From positions 372,001-436,000 of the forward strand of contig OZ244993.1 of the NCBI GenBank assembly GCA_965223485.1: 64,000 bases of DNA. Direction: 5' to 3'. The notes beneath the pieces were generated by a model. The model saw only the letters and a program-made list of their open reading frames with translations, was not told the DNA's origin and searched no databases. The translations under genes were made by a program, and so were the position numbers. The stretch is from VXPQ01 sp965223485. GTDB taxonomy: Bacteria > Bacteroidota > Rhodothermia > Rhodothermales > VXPQ01. Shown in pieces: positions 7,913 to 18,179 of the stretch (positions within the stretch are counted from its first letter, which is position 1; each line of letters starts with the position of its first letter).

Positions 7913-9343
7913 CTAATCCTCTTGTGGAACCGGTAATCCCAACTGGTCGGCGGCGTCGAGAATAAGCGCCTGGGCGCGTTCCGGCGTTTCCGCCTCGGCG
8001 TAGACGCGCAGCAACGGTTCCGTACCCGAGGGCCGGATCAGCAACCAGCCGCCTTCGACGTGATGCTTGAAACCGTCGAAAGGATCCACCCGCAGCACAG
8101 AGGAGCCTGCAATCGCTTCCGGCCCGTTGCCCTGCCGGAGACGCTGCAGTATGCGTTCCTTGTTCGCATCGGTAGTGCGGAAATCGATGCGGCGATAGGC
8201 TTGCGCACCGAACTCGTCATGTAGTTCCTCCACGAGTTCCGACAGTTTTTTGCCCCGCTGCGCCATCATCTGCATCACAAGCAGACCAATGTACAGGCCA
8301 TCCCGATCCGGGATATGCCCCTGTGCGGCAATGCCCCCGGATTCCTCGCCTCCCAGAAGTACGTCCCCCTTCACGATATGCCCGGCAATGTACTTGAAAC
8401 CGATCCGCGTCGTTTCCACAGGGAGCCCGTACGCTTCCGCCATGCGATCGATGAGCGACGTGCTTGAAAAGGCCTTGACAACCCGGCCCGACATCCCGGC
8501 TTCCTTGTGAAGATATCTGACGAGCAACGCAAGGAGGGTATGCGAATCCACAAATCTTCCCCGCTCGTCGAAGAGGGCCACCCGATCCGCATCGCCGTCG
8601 TTGGCAATCCCCGTAGCGCACCCCTCGGCGACAACTGCCTCGGCAAGTATCCCCAGATTGCGCTCAATCGGTTCGGGTGGCTGCCCCCCGAACCCCGGAT
8701 TGTGTTTATTCCGCAACGCCGCCACCTGCCCGGCTCCGAGCAATTCGGTGAAGACGCCCTGACCGGCGCCGAACATGGCGTCGTGTGCGACGCGGAGGCC
8801 GGAAGCGCGAATCGCATCGATATCCAGACGGCTCCTGAGGCAATTCAGGTAGCCTGTCGTGAGGTCTTGCTCCGTAATCCCTCCGCTGCGCCGCAACATA
8901 TCCAGCGGCTGCGGAGCAGGCAGAATATCGCCCGCAGCGGGTATCCGGGCCTCCACCTCAGCGATACCGTCCGGCAACAGCGGCCCGCCGAAATCCGCCT
9001 TCAGCTTGAATCCGTTGTACTCGGGCGGATTATGACTGGCCGTGATGACGATGCCCGCCGCACATCCGAATTCCCTTGTAGCCCAGCTTACGGCGGGAGT
9101 AGGGACGAACGATTTCGGCAACAGGACCTCGATGCCTGCCGAGGCCAGCACGCGGGCGGCATATTCAGCGAAAGAACGTCCCAGAAACCGCGTATCGTAC
9201 CCGATAACGACTCTCGGCGCGGCGCCGGACCGTTCAAGGATCCATTCGGCGGTCGCATGGACCACCCTGTGCAGGTTGCGGAACGTGAAGTCCTCTGCAA
9301 TAACGGCGCGCCAGCCGTCTGTTCCGAAACGAATATCCGCCAT
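7913..9343 (-). CDS. Phosphoglucomutase/phosphomannomutase family protein
   Basis: A 476-residue alpha-D-phosphohexomutase with all four domains: the catalytic serine loop ITASHNPPEYNGFK, the metal-binding DGDADR, the sugar-binding GGEESGG and the phosphate-binding RPSGTEPLLRVYAE. It moves phosphate between C1 and C6 of a hexose. Glucose, mannose and glucosamine phosphates are possible substrates; the loop does not decide between them. The start overlaps the recN stop by one base (TAATG), so it is translated from the recN message. Confidence 0.9.
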   Translation of the reverse strand: MADIRFGTDGWRAVIAEDFTFRNLHRVVHATAEWILERSGAAPRVVIGYDTRFLGRSFAEYAARVLASAGIEVLLPKSFVPTPAVSWATREFGCAAGIVITASHNPPEYNGFKLKADFGGPLLPDGIAEVEARIPAAGDILPAPQPLDMLRRSGGITEQDLTTGYLNCLRSRLDIDAIRASGLRVAHDAMFGAGQGVFTELLGAGQVAALRNKHNPGFGGQPPEPIERNLGILAEAVVAEGCATGIANDGDADRVALFDERGRFVDSHTLLALLVRYLHKEAGMSGRVVKAFSSTSLIDRMAEAYGLPVETTRIGFKYIAGHIVKGDVLLGGEESGGIAAQGHIPDRDGLYIGLLVMQMMAQRGKKLSELVEELHDEFGAQAYRRIDFRTTDANKERILQRLRQGNGPEAIAGSSVLRVDPFDGFKHHVEGGWLLIRPSGTEPLLRVYAEAETPERAQALILDAADQLGLPVPQED

Positions 9344-11052
9344 TATGCCCCTCCCTTGCGGCTGGCTTCCATTAAATCCTGTGCGCTTTGCAGCGCCGCA
9401 TCCGTAATATCGGCGCCGGTCATCAGCCCGGCCACATGTTCTGCCCGCTGGTTTTCGACCAGTCGCCGGATGCGCGTCTTCGTACGATCCCCCTCCACAT
9501 ATTTCTCGACCACAAAATGTGTATCTCCCTGCGCCGCAATCTGGGGCAAATGGGTAATGGCGACAATCTGATGGTTGGCGGCCAGCGCGTGCAGGCTTTG
9601 CCCCACCTTGCTCGCCACCGCTCCCGAAATACCCGAGTCGATCTCGTCGAAAACCAGCACCGGATACGCCTCGCTTCGCGCCAGCACGGTCTTCAGAGCC
9701 AGCATGATGCGGCTGATCTCCCCGCCGGAAGCAACGCGGGCAAGCGGCCGCAGCGCCTCGCCCTTGTTCGTCGAGATGTAAAATTCAACGCGATCCATAC
9801 CCGAAGCATACGCCGCCACTCGCCGGTCCTCTGCAAGAATCCACCCGTCCGGGTCCTCGTCCACAGAAAACCGGACATCGAACCGGCAATCGACCATGCC
9901 GAGCTTGCTGCATTCCTCCTCCACCGCTTCCCGGATGGCATGGGCCACCTCCTTCCGCCGGGCGCTCAGGCCGATGGCGGCCTCTGACAAACGCCCCTGT
10001 GTCGTTGTCATGCGATCCGTCAGGGTATCGAGCGCCGCATCGAAATGCGCCGCCTCGGCGTGGGCTTCGCCGATCTTGCGCCGGTGCTCCAGCACCGATT
10101 CCAGCGTACCGCCGTATTTCCGGGCCAGTCCCCGTATATCGACGAGCCGGGTCCTGATTTCTTCGAGCCGTTCGGGGTCGAACGCCGCCTGCTCGCCATA
10201 CTGCTTCAGAAACGAGGACATCTCCGCCGTGACGATACAGGCGGAATCGACCTCGCCGAGCGTTTCCTCGAAACGGGGATCGATCTCCGCCAGTTCGCGC
10301 AGTTCGTTGCGGACAGCGACCAGTTGATCGTGAATGGAATGCCCGTCTTCGTACAAGACGGAACTCAACCGGGCAGACGCCTCGTGCAAACGCTCTGCAT
10401 GCTCCAGCACGCGGCGTTCGTTTTCGAGGAGTTCTTCTTCTCCTTCCCGGGGCGATACGCGATCTATCTCCTCGATCCGGAACGCATGGAGCGCTCGCTT
10501 TTCCTGCATGTCGCGCTGCCGGGCTGCCAGCGCGTCCTGTTCGGCAAGCAGGGCCGCGAAGTTCCGAAAATGACCTATGCACGCTTCGCGCGCCGCTCCG
10601 AGCCGGCCAAAATCGTCCAGCAGGCCGATATGCGTCGAAACATTCAGCAGCGACTGGTGCTCATGCTGCCCATGCAAATCGATGAGGCGGGAGGCGACGG
10701 CGCGCATTGCCTGTAGCGTAGCCGGAGTGTCGTTGACGAATCCGCGGCTGTACGACGGCGTGATTTCCCGGCGCAGGATCATCACCGGGGCCGGATCCAC
10801 TGCATATTCCCGGAGCAAGGACGCAACGGACGGATCGTCCGCCTGATCGAACACTCCCTCGATGACTGCCTTCGCCGCGCCAGATCGGATGGCGGAAGGG
10901 GATGTCCGCTCTCCCAGAATCGCCTGCAGGGCCCCGATCAGAATGGACTTGCCGGCGCCTGTCTCACCCGTAATGATAGTAAGCCCCGCATCGAACTCGA
11001 CACGAAGCTCCTCGATGAGTGCGTAATCGCGGACGTAAAGAGACTTCAGCAA
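9343..11052 (-). CDS. recN: DNA repair protein RecN
   Basis: A 569-residue SMC-like ATPase. The N-terminal half carries the Walker A GETGAGKSILIGALQ, then a long central coiled coil (about 160-370), and the C-terminal half carries the ABC signature ASGGEISRIMLALK and Walker B VLVFDEIDSGISG followed by VASKVGQSLHAL and the His switch ITHLPQIAA. RecN works in double-strand-break repair by homologous recombination. It lies 72 bases after secA, past a hairpin, and overlaps the downstream phosphohexomutase by one base. Confidence 0.97.
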   Translation of the reverse strand: MLKSLYVRDYALIEELRVEFDAGLTIITGETGAGKSILIGALQAILGERTSPSAIRSGAAKAVIEGVFDQADDPSVASLLREYAVDPAPVMILRREITPSYSRGFVNDTPATLQAMRAVASRLIDLHGQHEHQSLLNVSTHIGLLDDFGRLGAAREACIGHFRNFAALLAEQDALAARQRDMQEKRALHAFRIEEIDRVSPREGEEELLENERRVLEHAERLHEASARLSSVLYEDGHSIHDQLVAVRNELRELAEIDPRFEETLGEVDSACIVTAEMSSFLKQYGEQAAFDPERLEEIRTRLVDIRGLARKYGGTLESVLEHRRKIGEAHAEAAHFDAALDTLTDRMTTTQGRLSEAAIGLSARRKEVAHAIREAVEEECSKLGMVDCRFDVRFSVDEDPDGWILAEDRRVAAYASGMDRVEFYISTNKGEALRPLARVASGGEISRIMLALKTVLARSEAYPVLVFDEIDSGISGAVASKVGQSLHALAANHQIVAITHLPQIAAQGDTHFVVEKYVEGDRTKTRIRRLVENQRAEHVAGLMTGADITDAALQSAQDLMEASRKGGA

Positions 11053-11094
11053 GGGAGCGCGAAATGCTTAAACGAGGATCTCCGCAGTAACAGA

Positions 11095-11123
11095 CAAGAA
11101 AACACCCCGGGACATAACCCCGG
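11095..11123 (-). terminator. Intrinsic terminator after secA
   Basis: On the minus strand CCGGG and CCCGG (11123-11119 and 11111-11107) form a five-base GC stem with a seven-base loop, followed by GGTGTTTTCTTG. The hairpin starts two bases after the secA stop codon and the T-rich stretch follows at once, so it should end or attenuate the secA transcript before recN. Confidence 0.6.
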
Positions 11124-11124
11124 T

Positions 11125-14100
11125 TCAGGAAACCAGCACCCATCCCTCTGCAATTTTTCGCTCTGCAAGTTTGTACTTGAGCGTTTGCGTTTGCCCGGTA
11201 GACGGATTCTGGATGGTAACTTTCTCGTTGCGCCCGATTTTCTGGTCCACTACGATGGTCTCCTTCCGGGCGGTCGGATCCCGGTCGGCAGACGCCGCTT
11301 GCGCCCCGCCCGACTTGACGCCGTAGGTCGGCTCCATGGAATCGTGGCGCGTCCGCGCCCGCTTCGGATCGAGACGGCGGCGCACAGGGGCGGAGCGGGC
11401 AGACCGGGCGGATTGCTCGGCGACAAGCGGCCCCGCCTTGAACACGAACGAAACGACCTCTTCATTGATCGTCCCCATCATCTCGGCGAAGAGCTTGAAC
11501 GCCTCCATCTTGTATTCGACGAGCGGATCCCGCTGTCCGTAGGCGCGGAGCCCGATCCCTTCCTTGACTTCATCGAGTTCCCGCAGGTGCCCCATCCACT
11601 TCTCGTCGATGATATTGAGCATGGCGGTCCGTTCGAGCGTATCGTTGATGATGCGCCCTTCCGTACCTACCGCCTCCTCCACCTTCACCACCGCCCGCAG
11701 CAGACGGCGCCCGTCCGTGAAATCCACGAACACCCGGGCCGGGCGGCGCTCTTCATCCTGCTCCATCACCTGCTGCATGCCCTTGTGGAACGGGCGTGAC
11801 AATGCATCCCGTTTGCGCCGGTAAAACGAGATGGCCGCATCGTAGATCAGCTGCCCCACGCCGTCTTCCCCAAGGCTCACAAACTCTTCCCGTTCGAGCT
11901 CGAACTCGAACGCCAGTTTGCGCAGGATTTCCTCATGCAAATCGTCGAGCGTGCCTTCCCCATAGTGCTTTTCCACTACCTTCGAGATGACATCCTGAAG
12001 CATTTCCAGGATCTCTCCGTGGAACCGCTCCCCCTTGAGCGCATGCAGGCGGCGGTCGTAGATCACCTGCCGCTGCGAATTGAGCACATCGTCGTATTCG
12101 AGCTGGCGCTTGCGAATGGCGAAATTGTTTTGCTCGACTTTCTTCTGCGCCCGGGTGATACTCTTATTCACCCACGGATGCGTGATGACGGCGCCTTCTT
12201 CCATGTTCAGCCGGTCCATCACCTTGGCGGCGCGGTCCGAACCGAACAGACGCATCAGATCGTCTTCGAGGGATACGTAAAACTGGCTTTCGCCCGGATC
12301 CCCTTGCCGGCCCGACCGGCCCCGCAACTGCAAGTCGATCCGGCGGCTCTCGTGCCGCTCGGTGCCGAGAATGGCCAGTCCCCCCGCCTCGATTACACCG
12401 GCCCCCAGTTTGATATCCGTACCGCGTCCGGCCATGTTCGTGGCGATCGTCACAGCCCCGCGCTGCCCGGCCTCGGCAATAATGTCGGCCTCCGCTTTAG
12501 CCCGGTCCCGGCGCGCATTCAGCACGTTATGGCGAATGCCCGACCGCTTGAGCATGCGGGACAGGGTTTCCGAGACATCCACGGAGGTGGTGCCCACAAG
12601 TACGGGCCGTCCTGCCTTGTTGTACTCGGCGATTTTCTCGATGGCTGCGCGGTATTTCTCGCGCTTCGTTCTCAATACGAGATCGTCGAGGTCGTCTCGC
12701 GTGATAGGCCGGTTCGTCGGGACGACCACCACATCCATCTCGTAGATTTTCCAGAACTCCTCGGCTTCCGTTTCGGCGGTGCCGGTCATGCCGGAGAGCT
12801 TGTCGTACATCCGGAAATAATTCTGAAGCGTGATGGTGGCGTACGTCTGTGTAGCCGCCTGCACCTGCACCTTTTCCTTGGCTTCGATCGCCTGGTGCAA
12901 CCCGTCCGAATACCGCCGCCCGGAGAGCACCCGGCCGGTATGTTCGTCCACGATCTGGACCCGTCCTTCCTGCACGATGTACTCCACATCTTTCTCGTAC
13001 AGGGTATAGGCCTTGAGCAACTGCTCGATGGCGTGCAGGCGTTCCGCCCTTTCCGAATACAGCGTATAGAGCGTGCGTTTTTCCTCCTCCTCTTCCTTGG
13101 CGAGAAGACGCACATCGTTCATGCGTTTGTTTTCCTTCTTCTCCTCGTCCATCGAAGCATCTGCTTCGATGTCCGCCTCGATCTGCCGCCGCCGTTCCGC
13201 ATAGCGGCCTTCTATGGAGGCAATCTTGTCGCCCATGTCGGGGAGCACGAACAGATCGGTGTCTTGCCCGGCCGCCCGCGCCGCAAACTCGCGCCCCTGG
13301 TCCGTCATTTCGATGGCGTGCTGCTTCTCCTCGAGGGCAAAATACAACGGCTCATCCACAAGCGGCATATGCTTCGCATTATCCTGCAAGTAGAAAAACT
13401 CCGTCTTGCGCAGCAGTTGCGCCACGCCCATTTCCTGGAGCAACTTCTGGAGTTTCTTGTTGCGGGGAAATCCGCGGTTGGCGCGCAGGATCGCAAGACC
13501 GGCTTCGCTCTCCATCTCCGAGGCTGTCTTGCGGTCGCCGGCTTCTTCGGCCCGGTCCCGTTCGCGCAATCGCCGCTCCGCTTCGGACGCAAATCCCGCC
13601 ACCGCCTTCTGCTGCGCATAGACCAGCTTTTCGATGACGGGCTGCAGCTCCATAAAACGGCTGTCGTTCGCTTTCGGCACGGGCCCGGAAATAATAAGCG
13701 GCGTGCGCGCCTCGTCGATCAGCACGGAATCCACCTCGTCCACGATCGCAAAATGGTGGCCGCGCTGCACCAGTTGCTCCTGCTCGGACACAAATGAATT
13801 ATCCCTCAGATAGTCGAAACCGAACTCGTTGTTCGTGCCGTAGGTGATGTCGGCGCGGTATGCCTTGCGACGGCCTTCCGTGTGCGACTCGTGCTTGTCG
13901 ATGACATCCACCGTGAGGCCGTGAAACTCGAACACCGGCCCCATCCACTCCGCATCGCGCTGCGCCAGATACGGATTGACCGTAACCACATGCACGCCGC
14001 GGTCCGCCAGCGCGTTGAGATAGATCGGCAAGACGGCCACGAGCGTTTTCCCCTCGCCCGTCTTCATCTCGGCAATGCGCCCCTGGTGCAGCACCACCCC

Positions 14101-14628
14101 GCCCAGCAACTGGGCGTCGTACGGCACCATATCCCAGGAAATGCGGGTCCCTCCGGCTTCCCATTCCTTGCCCAACAGGCGGCGGCACGTTTCCTTGACG
14201 ACGGCAAACGCCTCCGCGACCATGCTGTCGAGAACTTCCTCGACAGCCTCCAGCCACTCTTCTTCCAGCCCGTCGAGTTCATCGAAGAGCGCCCGGTGCT
14301 GCTGCGGCGAGAGTTCCTTGCCGTTATCGGTCCCGACCCCGTTCCCCGAAAATGCAGGAAGCGCAGTCTCGTCCGCAGCAGGCTTACCCTTCTCCGGCAT
14401 GGGAACGGCGCCTCCCAACCTGACGCGCAGAGCCTTCTGGCTCGCTTCGTTGTCTGCAACGGCTTCCCGGATGCGTTGCCGAAAATTATCCGTTCTGGCC
14501 CGCAGCTCCTCGTCCGAAAGGTCGGACAGATCCTCATAGGCAGCGTTGATGCGTTCGACAACCGGCCAGAGCCGCTTCAGCTCCCGTTTGTTCTTGTCGC
14601 CGAACAGCGATTTGAAGAAATCTATCAT
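11125..14628 (-). CDS. secA: Preprotein translocase ATPase SecA
   Basis: A 1167-residue SecA. The ATG at 14628 was chosen because MIDFFKSLFGDKNKREL is the usual SecA opening; the frame runs further upstream without homology. Visible are Walker A MKTGEGKTLVAVL, the DEAD-type VDEVDSVLIDEARTPLIISG, EKVQVQAATQTYATITLQNYF, GMTGTAETEAEEF, NMAGRGTDIKLG and GRSGRQGDPGESQF. It is about 270 residues longer than E. coli SecA: the extra sequence includes a charged, helix-rich block in the preprotein-binding region (between RTPLIISG and the VEYIVQEGRVQIVDEHTGR segment) and an N-terminal insert. The zinc-binding cysteine tail is absent; the protein ends in a VTIQNPSTGQTQTLKYK-type sequence. SecA drives export through SecYEG. 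Confidence 0.96.
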   Translation of the reverse strand: MIDFFKSLFGDKNKRELKRLWPVVERINAAYEDLSDLSDEELRARTDNFRQRIREAVADNEASQKALRVRLGGAVPMPEKGKPAADETALPAFSGNGVGTDNGKELSPQQHRALFDELDGLEEEWLEAVEEVLDSMVAEAFAVVKETCRRLLGKEWEAGGTRISWDMVPYDAQLLGGVVLHQGRIAEMKTGEGKTLVAVLPIYLNALADRGVHVVTVNPYLAQRDAEWMGPVFEFHGLTVDVIDKHESHTEGRRKAYRADITYGTNNEFGFDYLRDNSFVSEQEQLVQRGHHFAIVDEVDSVLIDEARTPLIISGPVPKANDSRFMELQPVIEKLVYAQQKAVAGFASEAERRLRERDRAEEAGDRKTASEMESEAGLAILRANRGFPRNKKLQKLLQEMGVAQLLRKTEFFYLQDNAKHMPLVDEPLYFALEEKQHAIEMTDQGREFAARAAGQDTDLFVLPDMGDKIASIEGRYAERRRQIEADIEADASMDEEKKENKRMNDVRLLAKEEEEEKRTLYTLYSERAERLHAIEQLLKAYTLYEKDVEYIVQEGRVQIVDEHTGRVLSGRRYSDGLHQAIEAKEKVQVQAATQTYATITLQNYFRMYDKLSGMTGTAETEAEEFWKIYEMDVVVVPTNRPITRDDLDDLVLRTKREKYRAAIEKIAEYNKAGRPVLVGTTSVDVSETLSRMLKRSGIRHNVLNARRDRAKAEADIIAEAGQRGAVTIATNMAGRGTDIKLGAGVIEAGGLAILGTERHESRRIDLQLRGRSGRQGDPGESQFYVSLEDDLMRLFGSDRAAKVMDRLNMEEGAVITHPWVNKSITRAQKKVEQNNFAIRKRQLEYDDVLNSQRQVIYDRRLHALKGERFHGEILEMLQDVISKVVEKHYGEGTLDDLHEEILRKLAFEFELEREEFVSLGEDGVGQLIYDAAISFYRRKRDALSRPFHKGMQQVMEQDEERRPARVFVDFTDGRRLLRAVVKVEEAVGTEGRIINDTLERTAMLNIIDEKWMGHLRELDEVKEGIGLRAYGQRDPLVEYKMEAFKLFAEMMGTINEEVVSFVFKAGPLVAEQSARSARSAPVRRRLDPKRARTRHDSMEPTYGVKSGGAQAASADRDPTARKETIVVDQKIGRNEKVTIQNPSTGQTQTLKYKLAERKIAEGWVLVS

Positions 14629-14806
14629 GGGGCGCGGGGCGCGGAAATAAGAGGCGAATCGGTTTGTCGGAAGAAAGGTCCGACAGACTGACAGGTAGCA
14701 GAGTATCACGCCGAACAGCAAAAACCGTTCCTTGAATAAACGGGCGTCCGGCCTGCGGAAACGCATATCCGGCAAGCGGTACTTCCCGAAGAAACGCCGC
14801 GTCCGC

Positions 14807-17149
14807 TTACTCGAAGCTCACCCGGATCCCCAGGGACGGTACGAGCGGAAGCTGATCCACCCGGCGCACCGTGAACAGATCGAGGTAAAAAAGATTGCGC
14901 CGGTCGTACAGGTTGATGACGCTGCCCTGAAGGGTAAGGGCAGCCCCGTCGAACCGGAAGGTTCGCTCGACGGAAATGTCGAGGCGATGGTAGGTGGGAA
15001 GCACCGCATTGAAAGGACGGTCGTAAATCACGCGCCGGGACCGCATCAGTTCGAAGACGCTCGCAGCCCTGTCCAGCAGGACAAAGCTGTCGAAAGCCAG
15101 CGGGCGGGTGTAGGGGCGGCCCGAACCGAAGGCCCAGCGCACACTGGCGTCGAATCCTTTCCAGGAAACGCTGACAAGCGCATTGACCTGGTGGCGGCGG
15201 TCGTGCGGCGGTCGGAACCGGAGGGACTCTGTGTCGAACCAGTACCGTATCGCCTCGTATTTCGTGTGGTACAAGGTGGAGGAAAGGCCGTAATTCACGA
15301 AGGCGTAGAACGGCTCCCGGCGCATCTCCATCCGCGCTTCCATGCCGATCGACCGTCCGCGCGCCGGGTGCAGCCGGGTGGTAAGCGCGGGAAATGCGGT
15401 CCATTCCGCAACGAACAGGTTCTGCATACGCTTGTAGAATCCTTCGACGGAGACCTCCAGCCAGGGCTTCGGCGTTCCCCGGTAGCCAAGCAGTCCATGG
15501 ACGGATTTGCCGAGGCGTCCGACGAGCGGATCCCTTTCGTTTTGGTCCCTTTCCGGACGCGGCACGATAGACCATATCGTAAACACGTTGGCCACGTCGC
15601 GCCGGTCGGTAAGGCCCACCACTTCCTGATTGTACATGCCGACGGCGGCGCTGAGATGATGCGCCCCCCGGTCCCATGTCGCGCGCAGCCTCGGCTCCAG
15701 CCAAGGATCGATCCTGACCTGATACCATTGCAAGCGGGCGCCCGGCGTCAGGCGCAGGCCCCGTCCGAGATCGAATACGGATTGCGCGTAGAATCCGAAT
15801 TCCAGAAACGGCCTTACGGATACCTCCGGCAGATGAAACACGCCGTCCAGGCGGTTCTCGGTTTCCCCCGATATCAATCCGTCCCAACCGCTTTCCCAGG
15901 AAAAACGATCCTTCTCGAACAATGCATCGATGGCGAAGCGCGTGTGGTAGATACGGGACATGCGGAGAGGTTCGTCCACCGGACCAAATTCGGTCTGGTG
16001 ACGGGAATGCGAGAGATGCACATTCATGATGACCGGCAGGATGCGAGGTACGATTACCCAGCGCGCCCCGATCGCTTCGTTGCTCCAGCGGACCTCCTCG
16101 GACTGCGCCTCCCCGATATCCTCGGCGATCGTGCCCCGGTCATGCGTTCTGAGGGCGCTGATCGAAAGCTTGCTGTTTCTGGTTGCCGGCCCGTATACCT
16201 TCGCAAAAAGATCCCCGAACCGGAAGGGCAGGTTCTTGTCGATCAGCGGTTCGGCAATGCGTTCGAGAAACGACTCCCGGCCTGCAACGAGAAACGACGC
16301 ATGCCCCGGCACAATGGGACCTTCGATGCGCAGTGCGCTCGTGAAGGGGGAAACGCTGGCCATGCCGGCGAAACGACGGGTGTTCCCGTAGCGGGAAGCA
16401 ACATCGATAACGGAGGCAAGTCTGCCGGAGTACCGGGCAGGGAAACCGCCCGCATAAAAATCGACCCGGTCCAGTATGTCGGCCGGGAAAGCGGAATAGA
16501 ACCCGAGCACATGGAACGGCTGGTACACAAGCATCCCGTCGAGATGCACGAGGTTCTGGGAGGGTTCGCCGCCGCGCACGTAATACTGGCCGCCGCGATC
16601 GCCCGTCGTGACGACGCCGGGAAGCACCGTAAGGTAATTCGCCAGATCGGCGGAAATGTCGGGGGAAGGCACGAGCTCGATTTCTTCGGGCAGAATGCGC
16701 TGGCGCCCCGCGGTGATGCGGGCCATCCCGTGCTCGCGCTCGGCTTGCACAAGCACTTCGTCGAGTTCCGCCTGCGAAGGAACGAGGGCGGCATGCCGGC
16801 GGGCGGCGTCTCCCGCGGAAAGCGCGAGAGTATCCCGGAACGCCGCATAGCCTATGAACGAGACGGTCAATTCGTACGACCCCGGCTCAATACCCGGAAT
16901 GATATAGATACCGTCCGCATTGGCGGCGACGCCGTACGACGGAACGTCCCCGGCGGCGTCCGCAAGGTCCCGCAGCACAGCGGTGGCTCCGGCCAGCGGC
17001 TGCCCGTCCGAGGCGTCCGTAACGAAACCGCTCAAGGCGGCGCGCCGGGCCTGAACCTGAGCCTGCGCCTCGACAGGGCCGTACCACGCCGCAAGCGCCG
17101 AAAAGGCAACGACGGCAAGAACTATCCGAACAATCCGGCGCATGAGCAT
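14807..17149 (-). CDS. TonB-dependent outer membrane receptor
   Basis: About 780 residues. The start chosen is the ATG at 17149 (a second at 17143): it is followed by a signal peptide (VRIVLAVVAFSALAAWYG) and lies eight bases after the stop of the DUF4249 gene, with GGGGTAGGCGAGG just before it. An N-terminal carboxypeptidase-regulatory-like domain (GFVTDASDGQPLAGATAVLRD, PGSYELTVSFIGY) precedes the plug (LPGVVTTGDRGGQYYVRGG, NLVHLDGMLVYQPFHVLG) and a 22-strand-type barrel ending in a strand with terminal aromatic F (LGIRVSFE). It imports an unknown ligand using TonB energy. The paired DUF4249 genes upstream are a recurrent arrangement in Bacteroidota. Confidence 0.9.
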   Translation of the reverse strand: MLMRRIVRIVLAVVAFSALAAWYGPVEAQAQVQARRAALSGFVTDASDGQPLAGATAVLRDLADAAGDVPSYGVAANADGIYIIPGIEPGSYELTVSFIGYAAFRDTLALSAGDAARRHAALVPSQAELDEVLVQAEREHGMARITAGRQRILPEEIELVPSPDISADLANYLTVLPGVVTTGDRGGQYYVRGGEPSQNLVHLDGMLVYQPFHVLGFYSAFPADILDRVDFYAGGFPARYSGRLASVIDVASRYGNTRRFAGMASVSPFTSALRIEGPIVPGHASFLVAGRESFLERIAEPLIDKNLPFRFGDLFAKVYGPATRNSKLSISALRTHDRGTIAEDIGEAQSEEVRWSNEAIGARWVIVPRILPVIMNVHLSHSRHQTEFGPVDEPLRMSRIYHTRFAIDALFEKDRFSWESGWDGLISGETENRLDGVFHLPEVSVRPFLEFGFYAQSVFDLGRGLRLTPGARLQWYQVRIDPWLEPRLRATWDRGAHHLSAAVGMYNQEVVGLTDRRDVANVFTIWSIVPRPERDQNERDPLVGRLGKSVHGLLGYRGTPKPWLEVSVEGFYKRMQNLFVAEWTAFPALTTRLHPARGRSIGMEARMEMRREPFYAFVNYGLSSTLYHTKYEAIRYWFDTESLRFRPPHDRRHQVNALVSVSWKGFDASVRWAFGSGRPYTRPLAFDSFVLLDRAASVFELMRSRRVIYDRPFNAVLPTYHRLDISVERTFRFDGAALTLQGSVINLYDRRNLFYLDLFTVRRVDQLPLVPSLGIRVSFE

Positions 17150-17156
17150 ACCTCGC

Positions 17157-18146
17157 CTACCCCTCCGAATCCTCAATGGTCCCCAGGCAGTAGTCGCCCC
17201 CTCTCCGCTGTATGAAATCGAAGAAGTAGGTGTCGGCAACCGCCCTGCTGGAGGGATATAACGTGGCTTCTTCATTGTACCCTCCGACCACCAAGCCATA
17301 ACCGTTCTCCACGTTCGAAAGCGTGCCGGGCTGAATCAGCACGCGCTCATCCGATAGATCGCCTCCGGGTGGATCCCAATCCGGACTGCCGACAGTAATG
17401 GCAAGCCGCATCCCCAATAAAGCAAGACCGTCCGTATTCGGGTTCCAAAATCTGAGTCCTAAACCTTCCAAAACATCATAATAATAAGAACGCATGGTTT
17501 CGTACGGCAGGTTCAAGTTAATATCGACTTTCCAGCCGTTCTCAATAGCTACCTCATGATTTTTGTACGAAAACGCATAATGTTTTAGAGGTGTACTACA
17601 CGGCGTACCCGGTTCAAACTTGTCATAAAAACGCACACTATATATGACATCTAATCGAACCAATGAAAAATCAGACACTCCTGTAATAGTAACCATAAGG
17701 TCTCGCGTATCCGAATCGTAGTAGTCGATGCGCACCTCTCCAGGAACCTCGACAGTTGCGACGCTTTTCTCCCCGTCGGACCGCACCACTTCCATGCGAT
17801 GACGGCTCCCGTACCCGGGCGTGAAATTGGCCCAGTAGATATGATCCAGTTGCCCTGTGGCGTTGGCCACAACCGAATCTCGCCACACGTATGTGGTGCC
17901 GCTTCCCAGTTCGGTCGAGGTGACGACCGCATCGAGCGCATCCCCCGATTCCGAGACCAGCAGGTCTTCCACGGGAGCAACGAGCACCGTCTGCATAGGC
18001 AACCGGGGATTAAAGACACCGTACAGCGAAAATGGCTCGTCCGCTCCAGCCGGCCCGGCCACATCTTCCTCGCAGCCGATAAGGCATAAAAAGGCAAGCA
18101 ACGACCCTGAAAGAAGCAGATTTCTTGCAATCGGATACTTCATCAT
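17157..18146 (-). CDS. DUF4249-type lipoprotein, copy 1
   Basis: A 329-residue lipoprotein: LLLSGSLLAFLCLIGCEEDV gives a lipid-modified Cys near residue 20. The two adjacent ATGs at 18146 and 18143 both fit. The mature part has the DUF4249 pattern of a short beta-sandwich opening (FSLYGVFNPRLPMQTVLV), a GYGSRHRMEVVRSDG segment and a C-terminal GGYNEEATLYPSS stretch. DUF4249 proteins usually sit beside a TonB receptor and are taken to be its surface partner; the ligand is unknown. It is a paralogue of the next gene, nearly identical at both ends and divergent in the middle. The receptor follows eight bases downstream. Confidence 0.75.
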   Translation of the reverse strand: MMKYPIARNLLLSGSLLAFLCLIGCEEDVAGPAGADEPFSLYGVFNPRLPMQTVLVAPVEDLLVSESGDALDAVVTSTELGSGTTYVWRDSVVANATGQLDHIYWANFTPGYGSRHRMEVVRSDGEKSVATVEVPGEVRIDYYDSDTRDLMVTITGVSDFSLVRLDVIYSVRFYDKFEPGTPCSTPLKHYAFSYKNHEVAIENGWKVDINLNLPYETMRSYYYDVLEGLGLRFWNPNTDGLALLGMRLAITVGSPDWDPPGGDLSDERVLIQPGTLSNVENGYGLVVGGYNEEATLYPSSRAVADTYFFDFIQRRGGDYCLGTIEDSEG

Positions 18147-18179
18147 GTTGCCTTCTTTCGGATATATCTGCAAACTCGC

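Noticed and set aside
11935..13797. Long open frame antisense to secA
   Set aside because: No family similarity, His/Arg/Leu-rich composition typical of reverse-strand frames in GC-rich genes; secA on the other strand is certain. The same holds for long frames opposite the TonB receptor, hsdM, E2/hppA and the M20 amidohydrolase.
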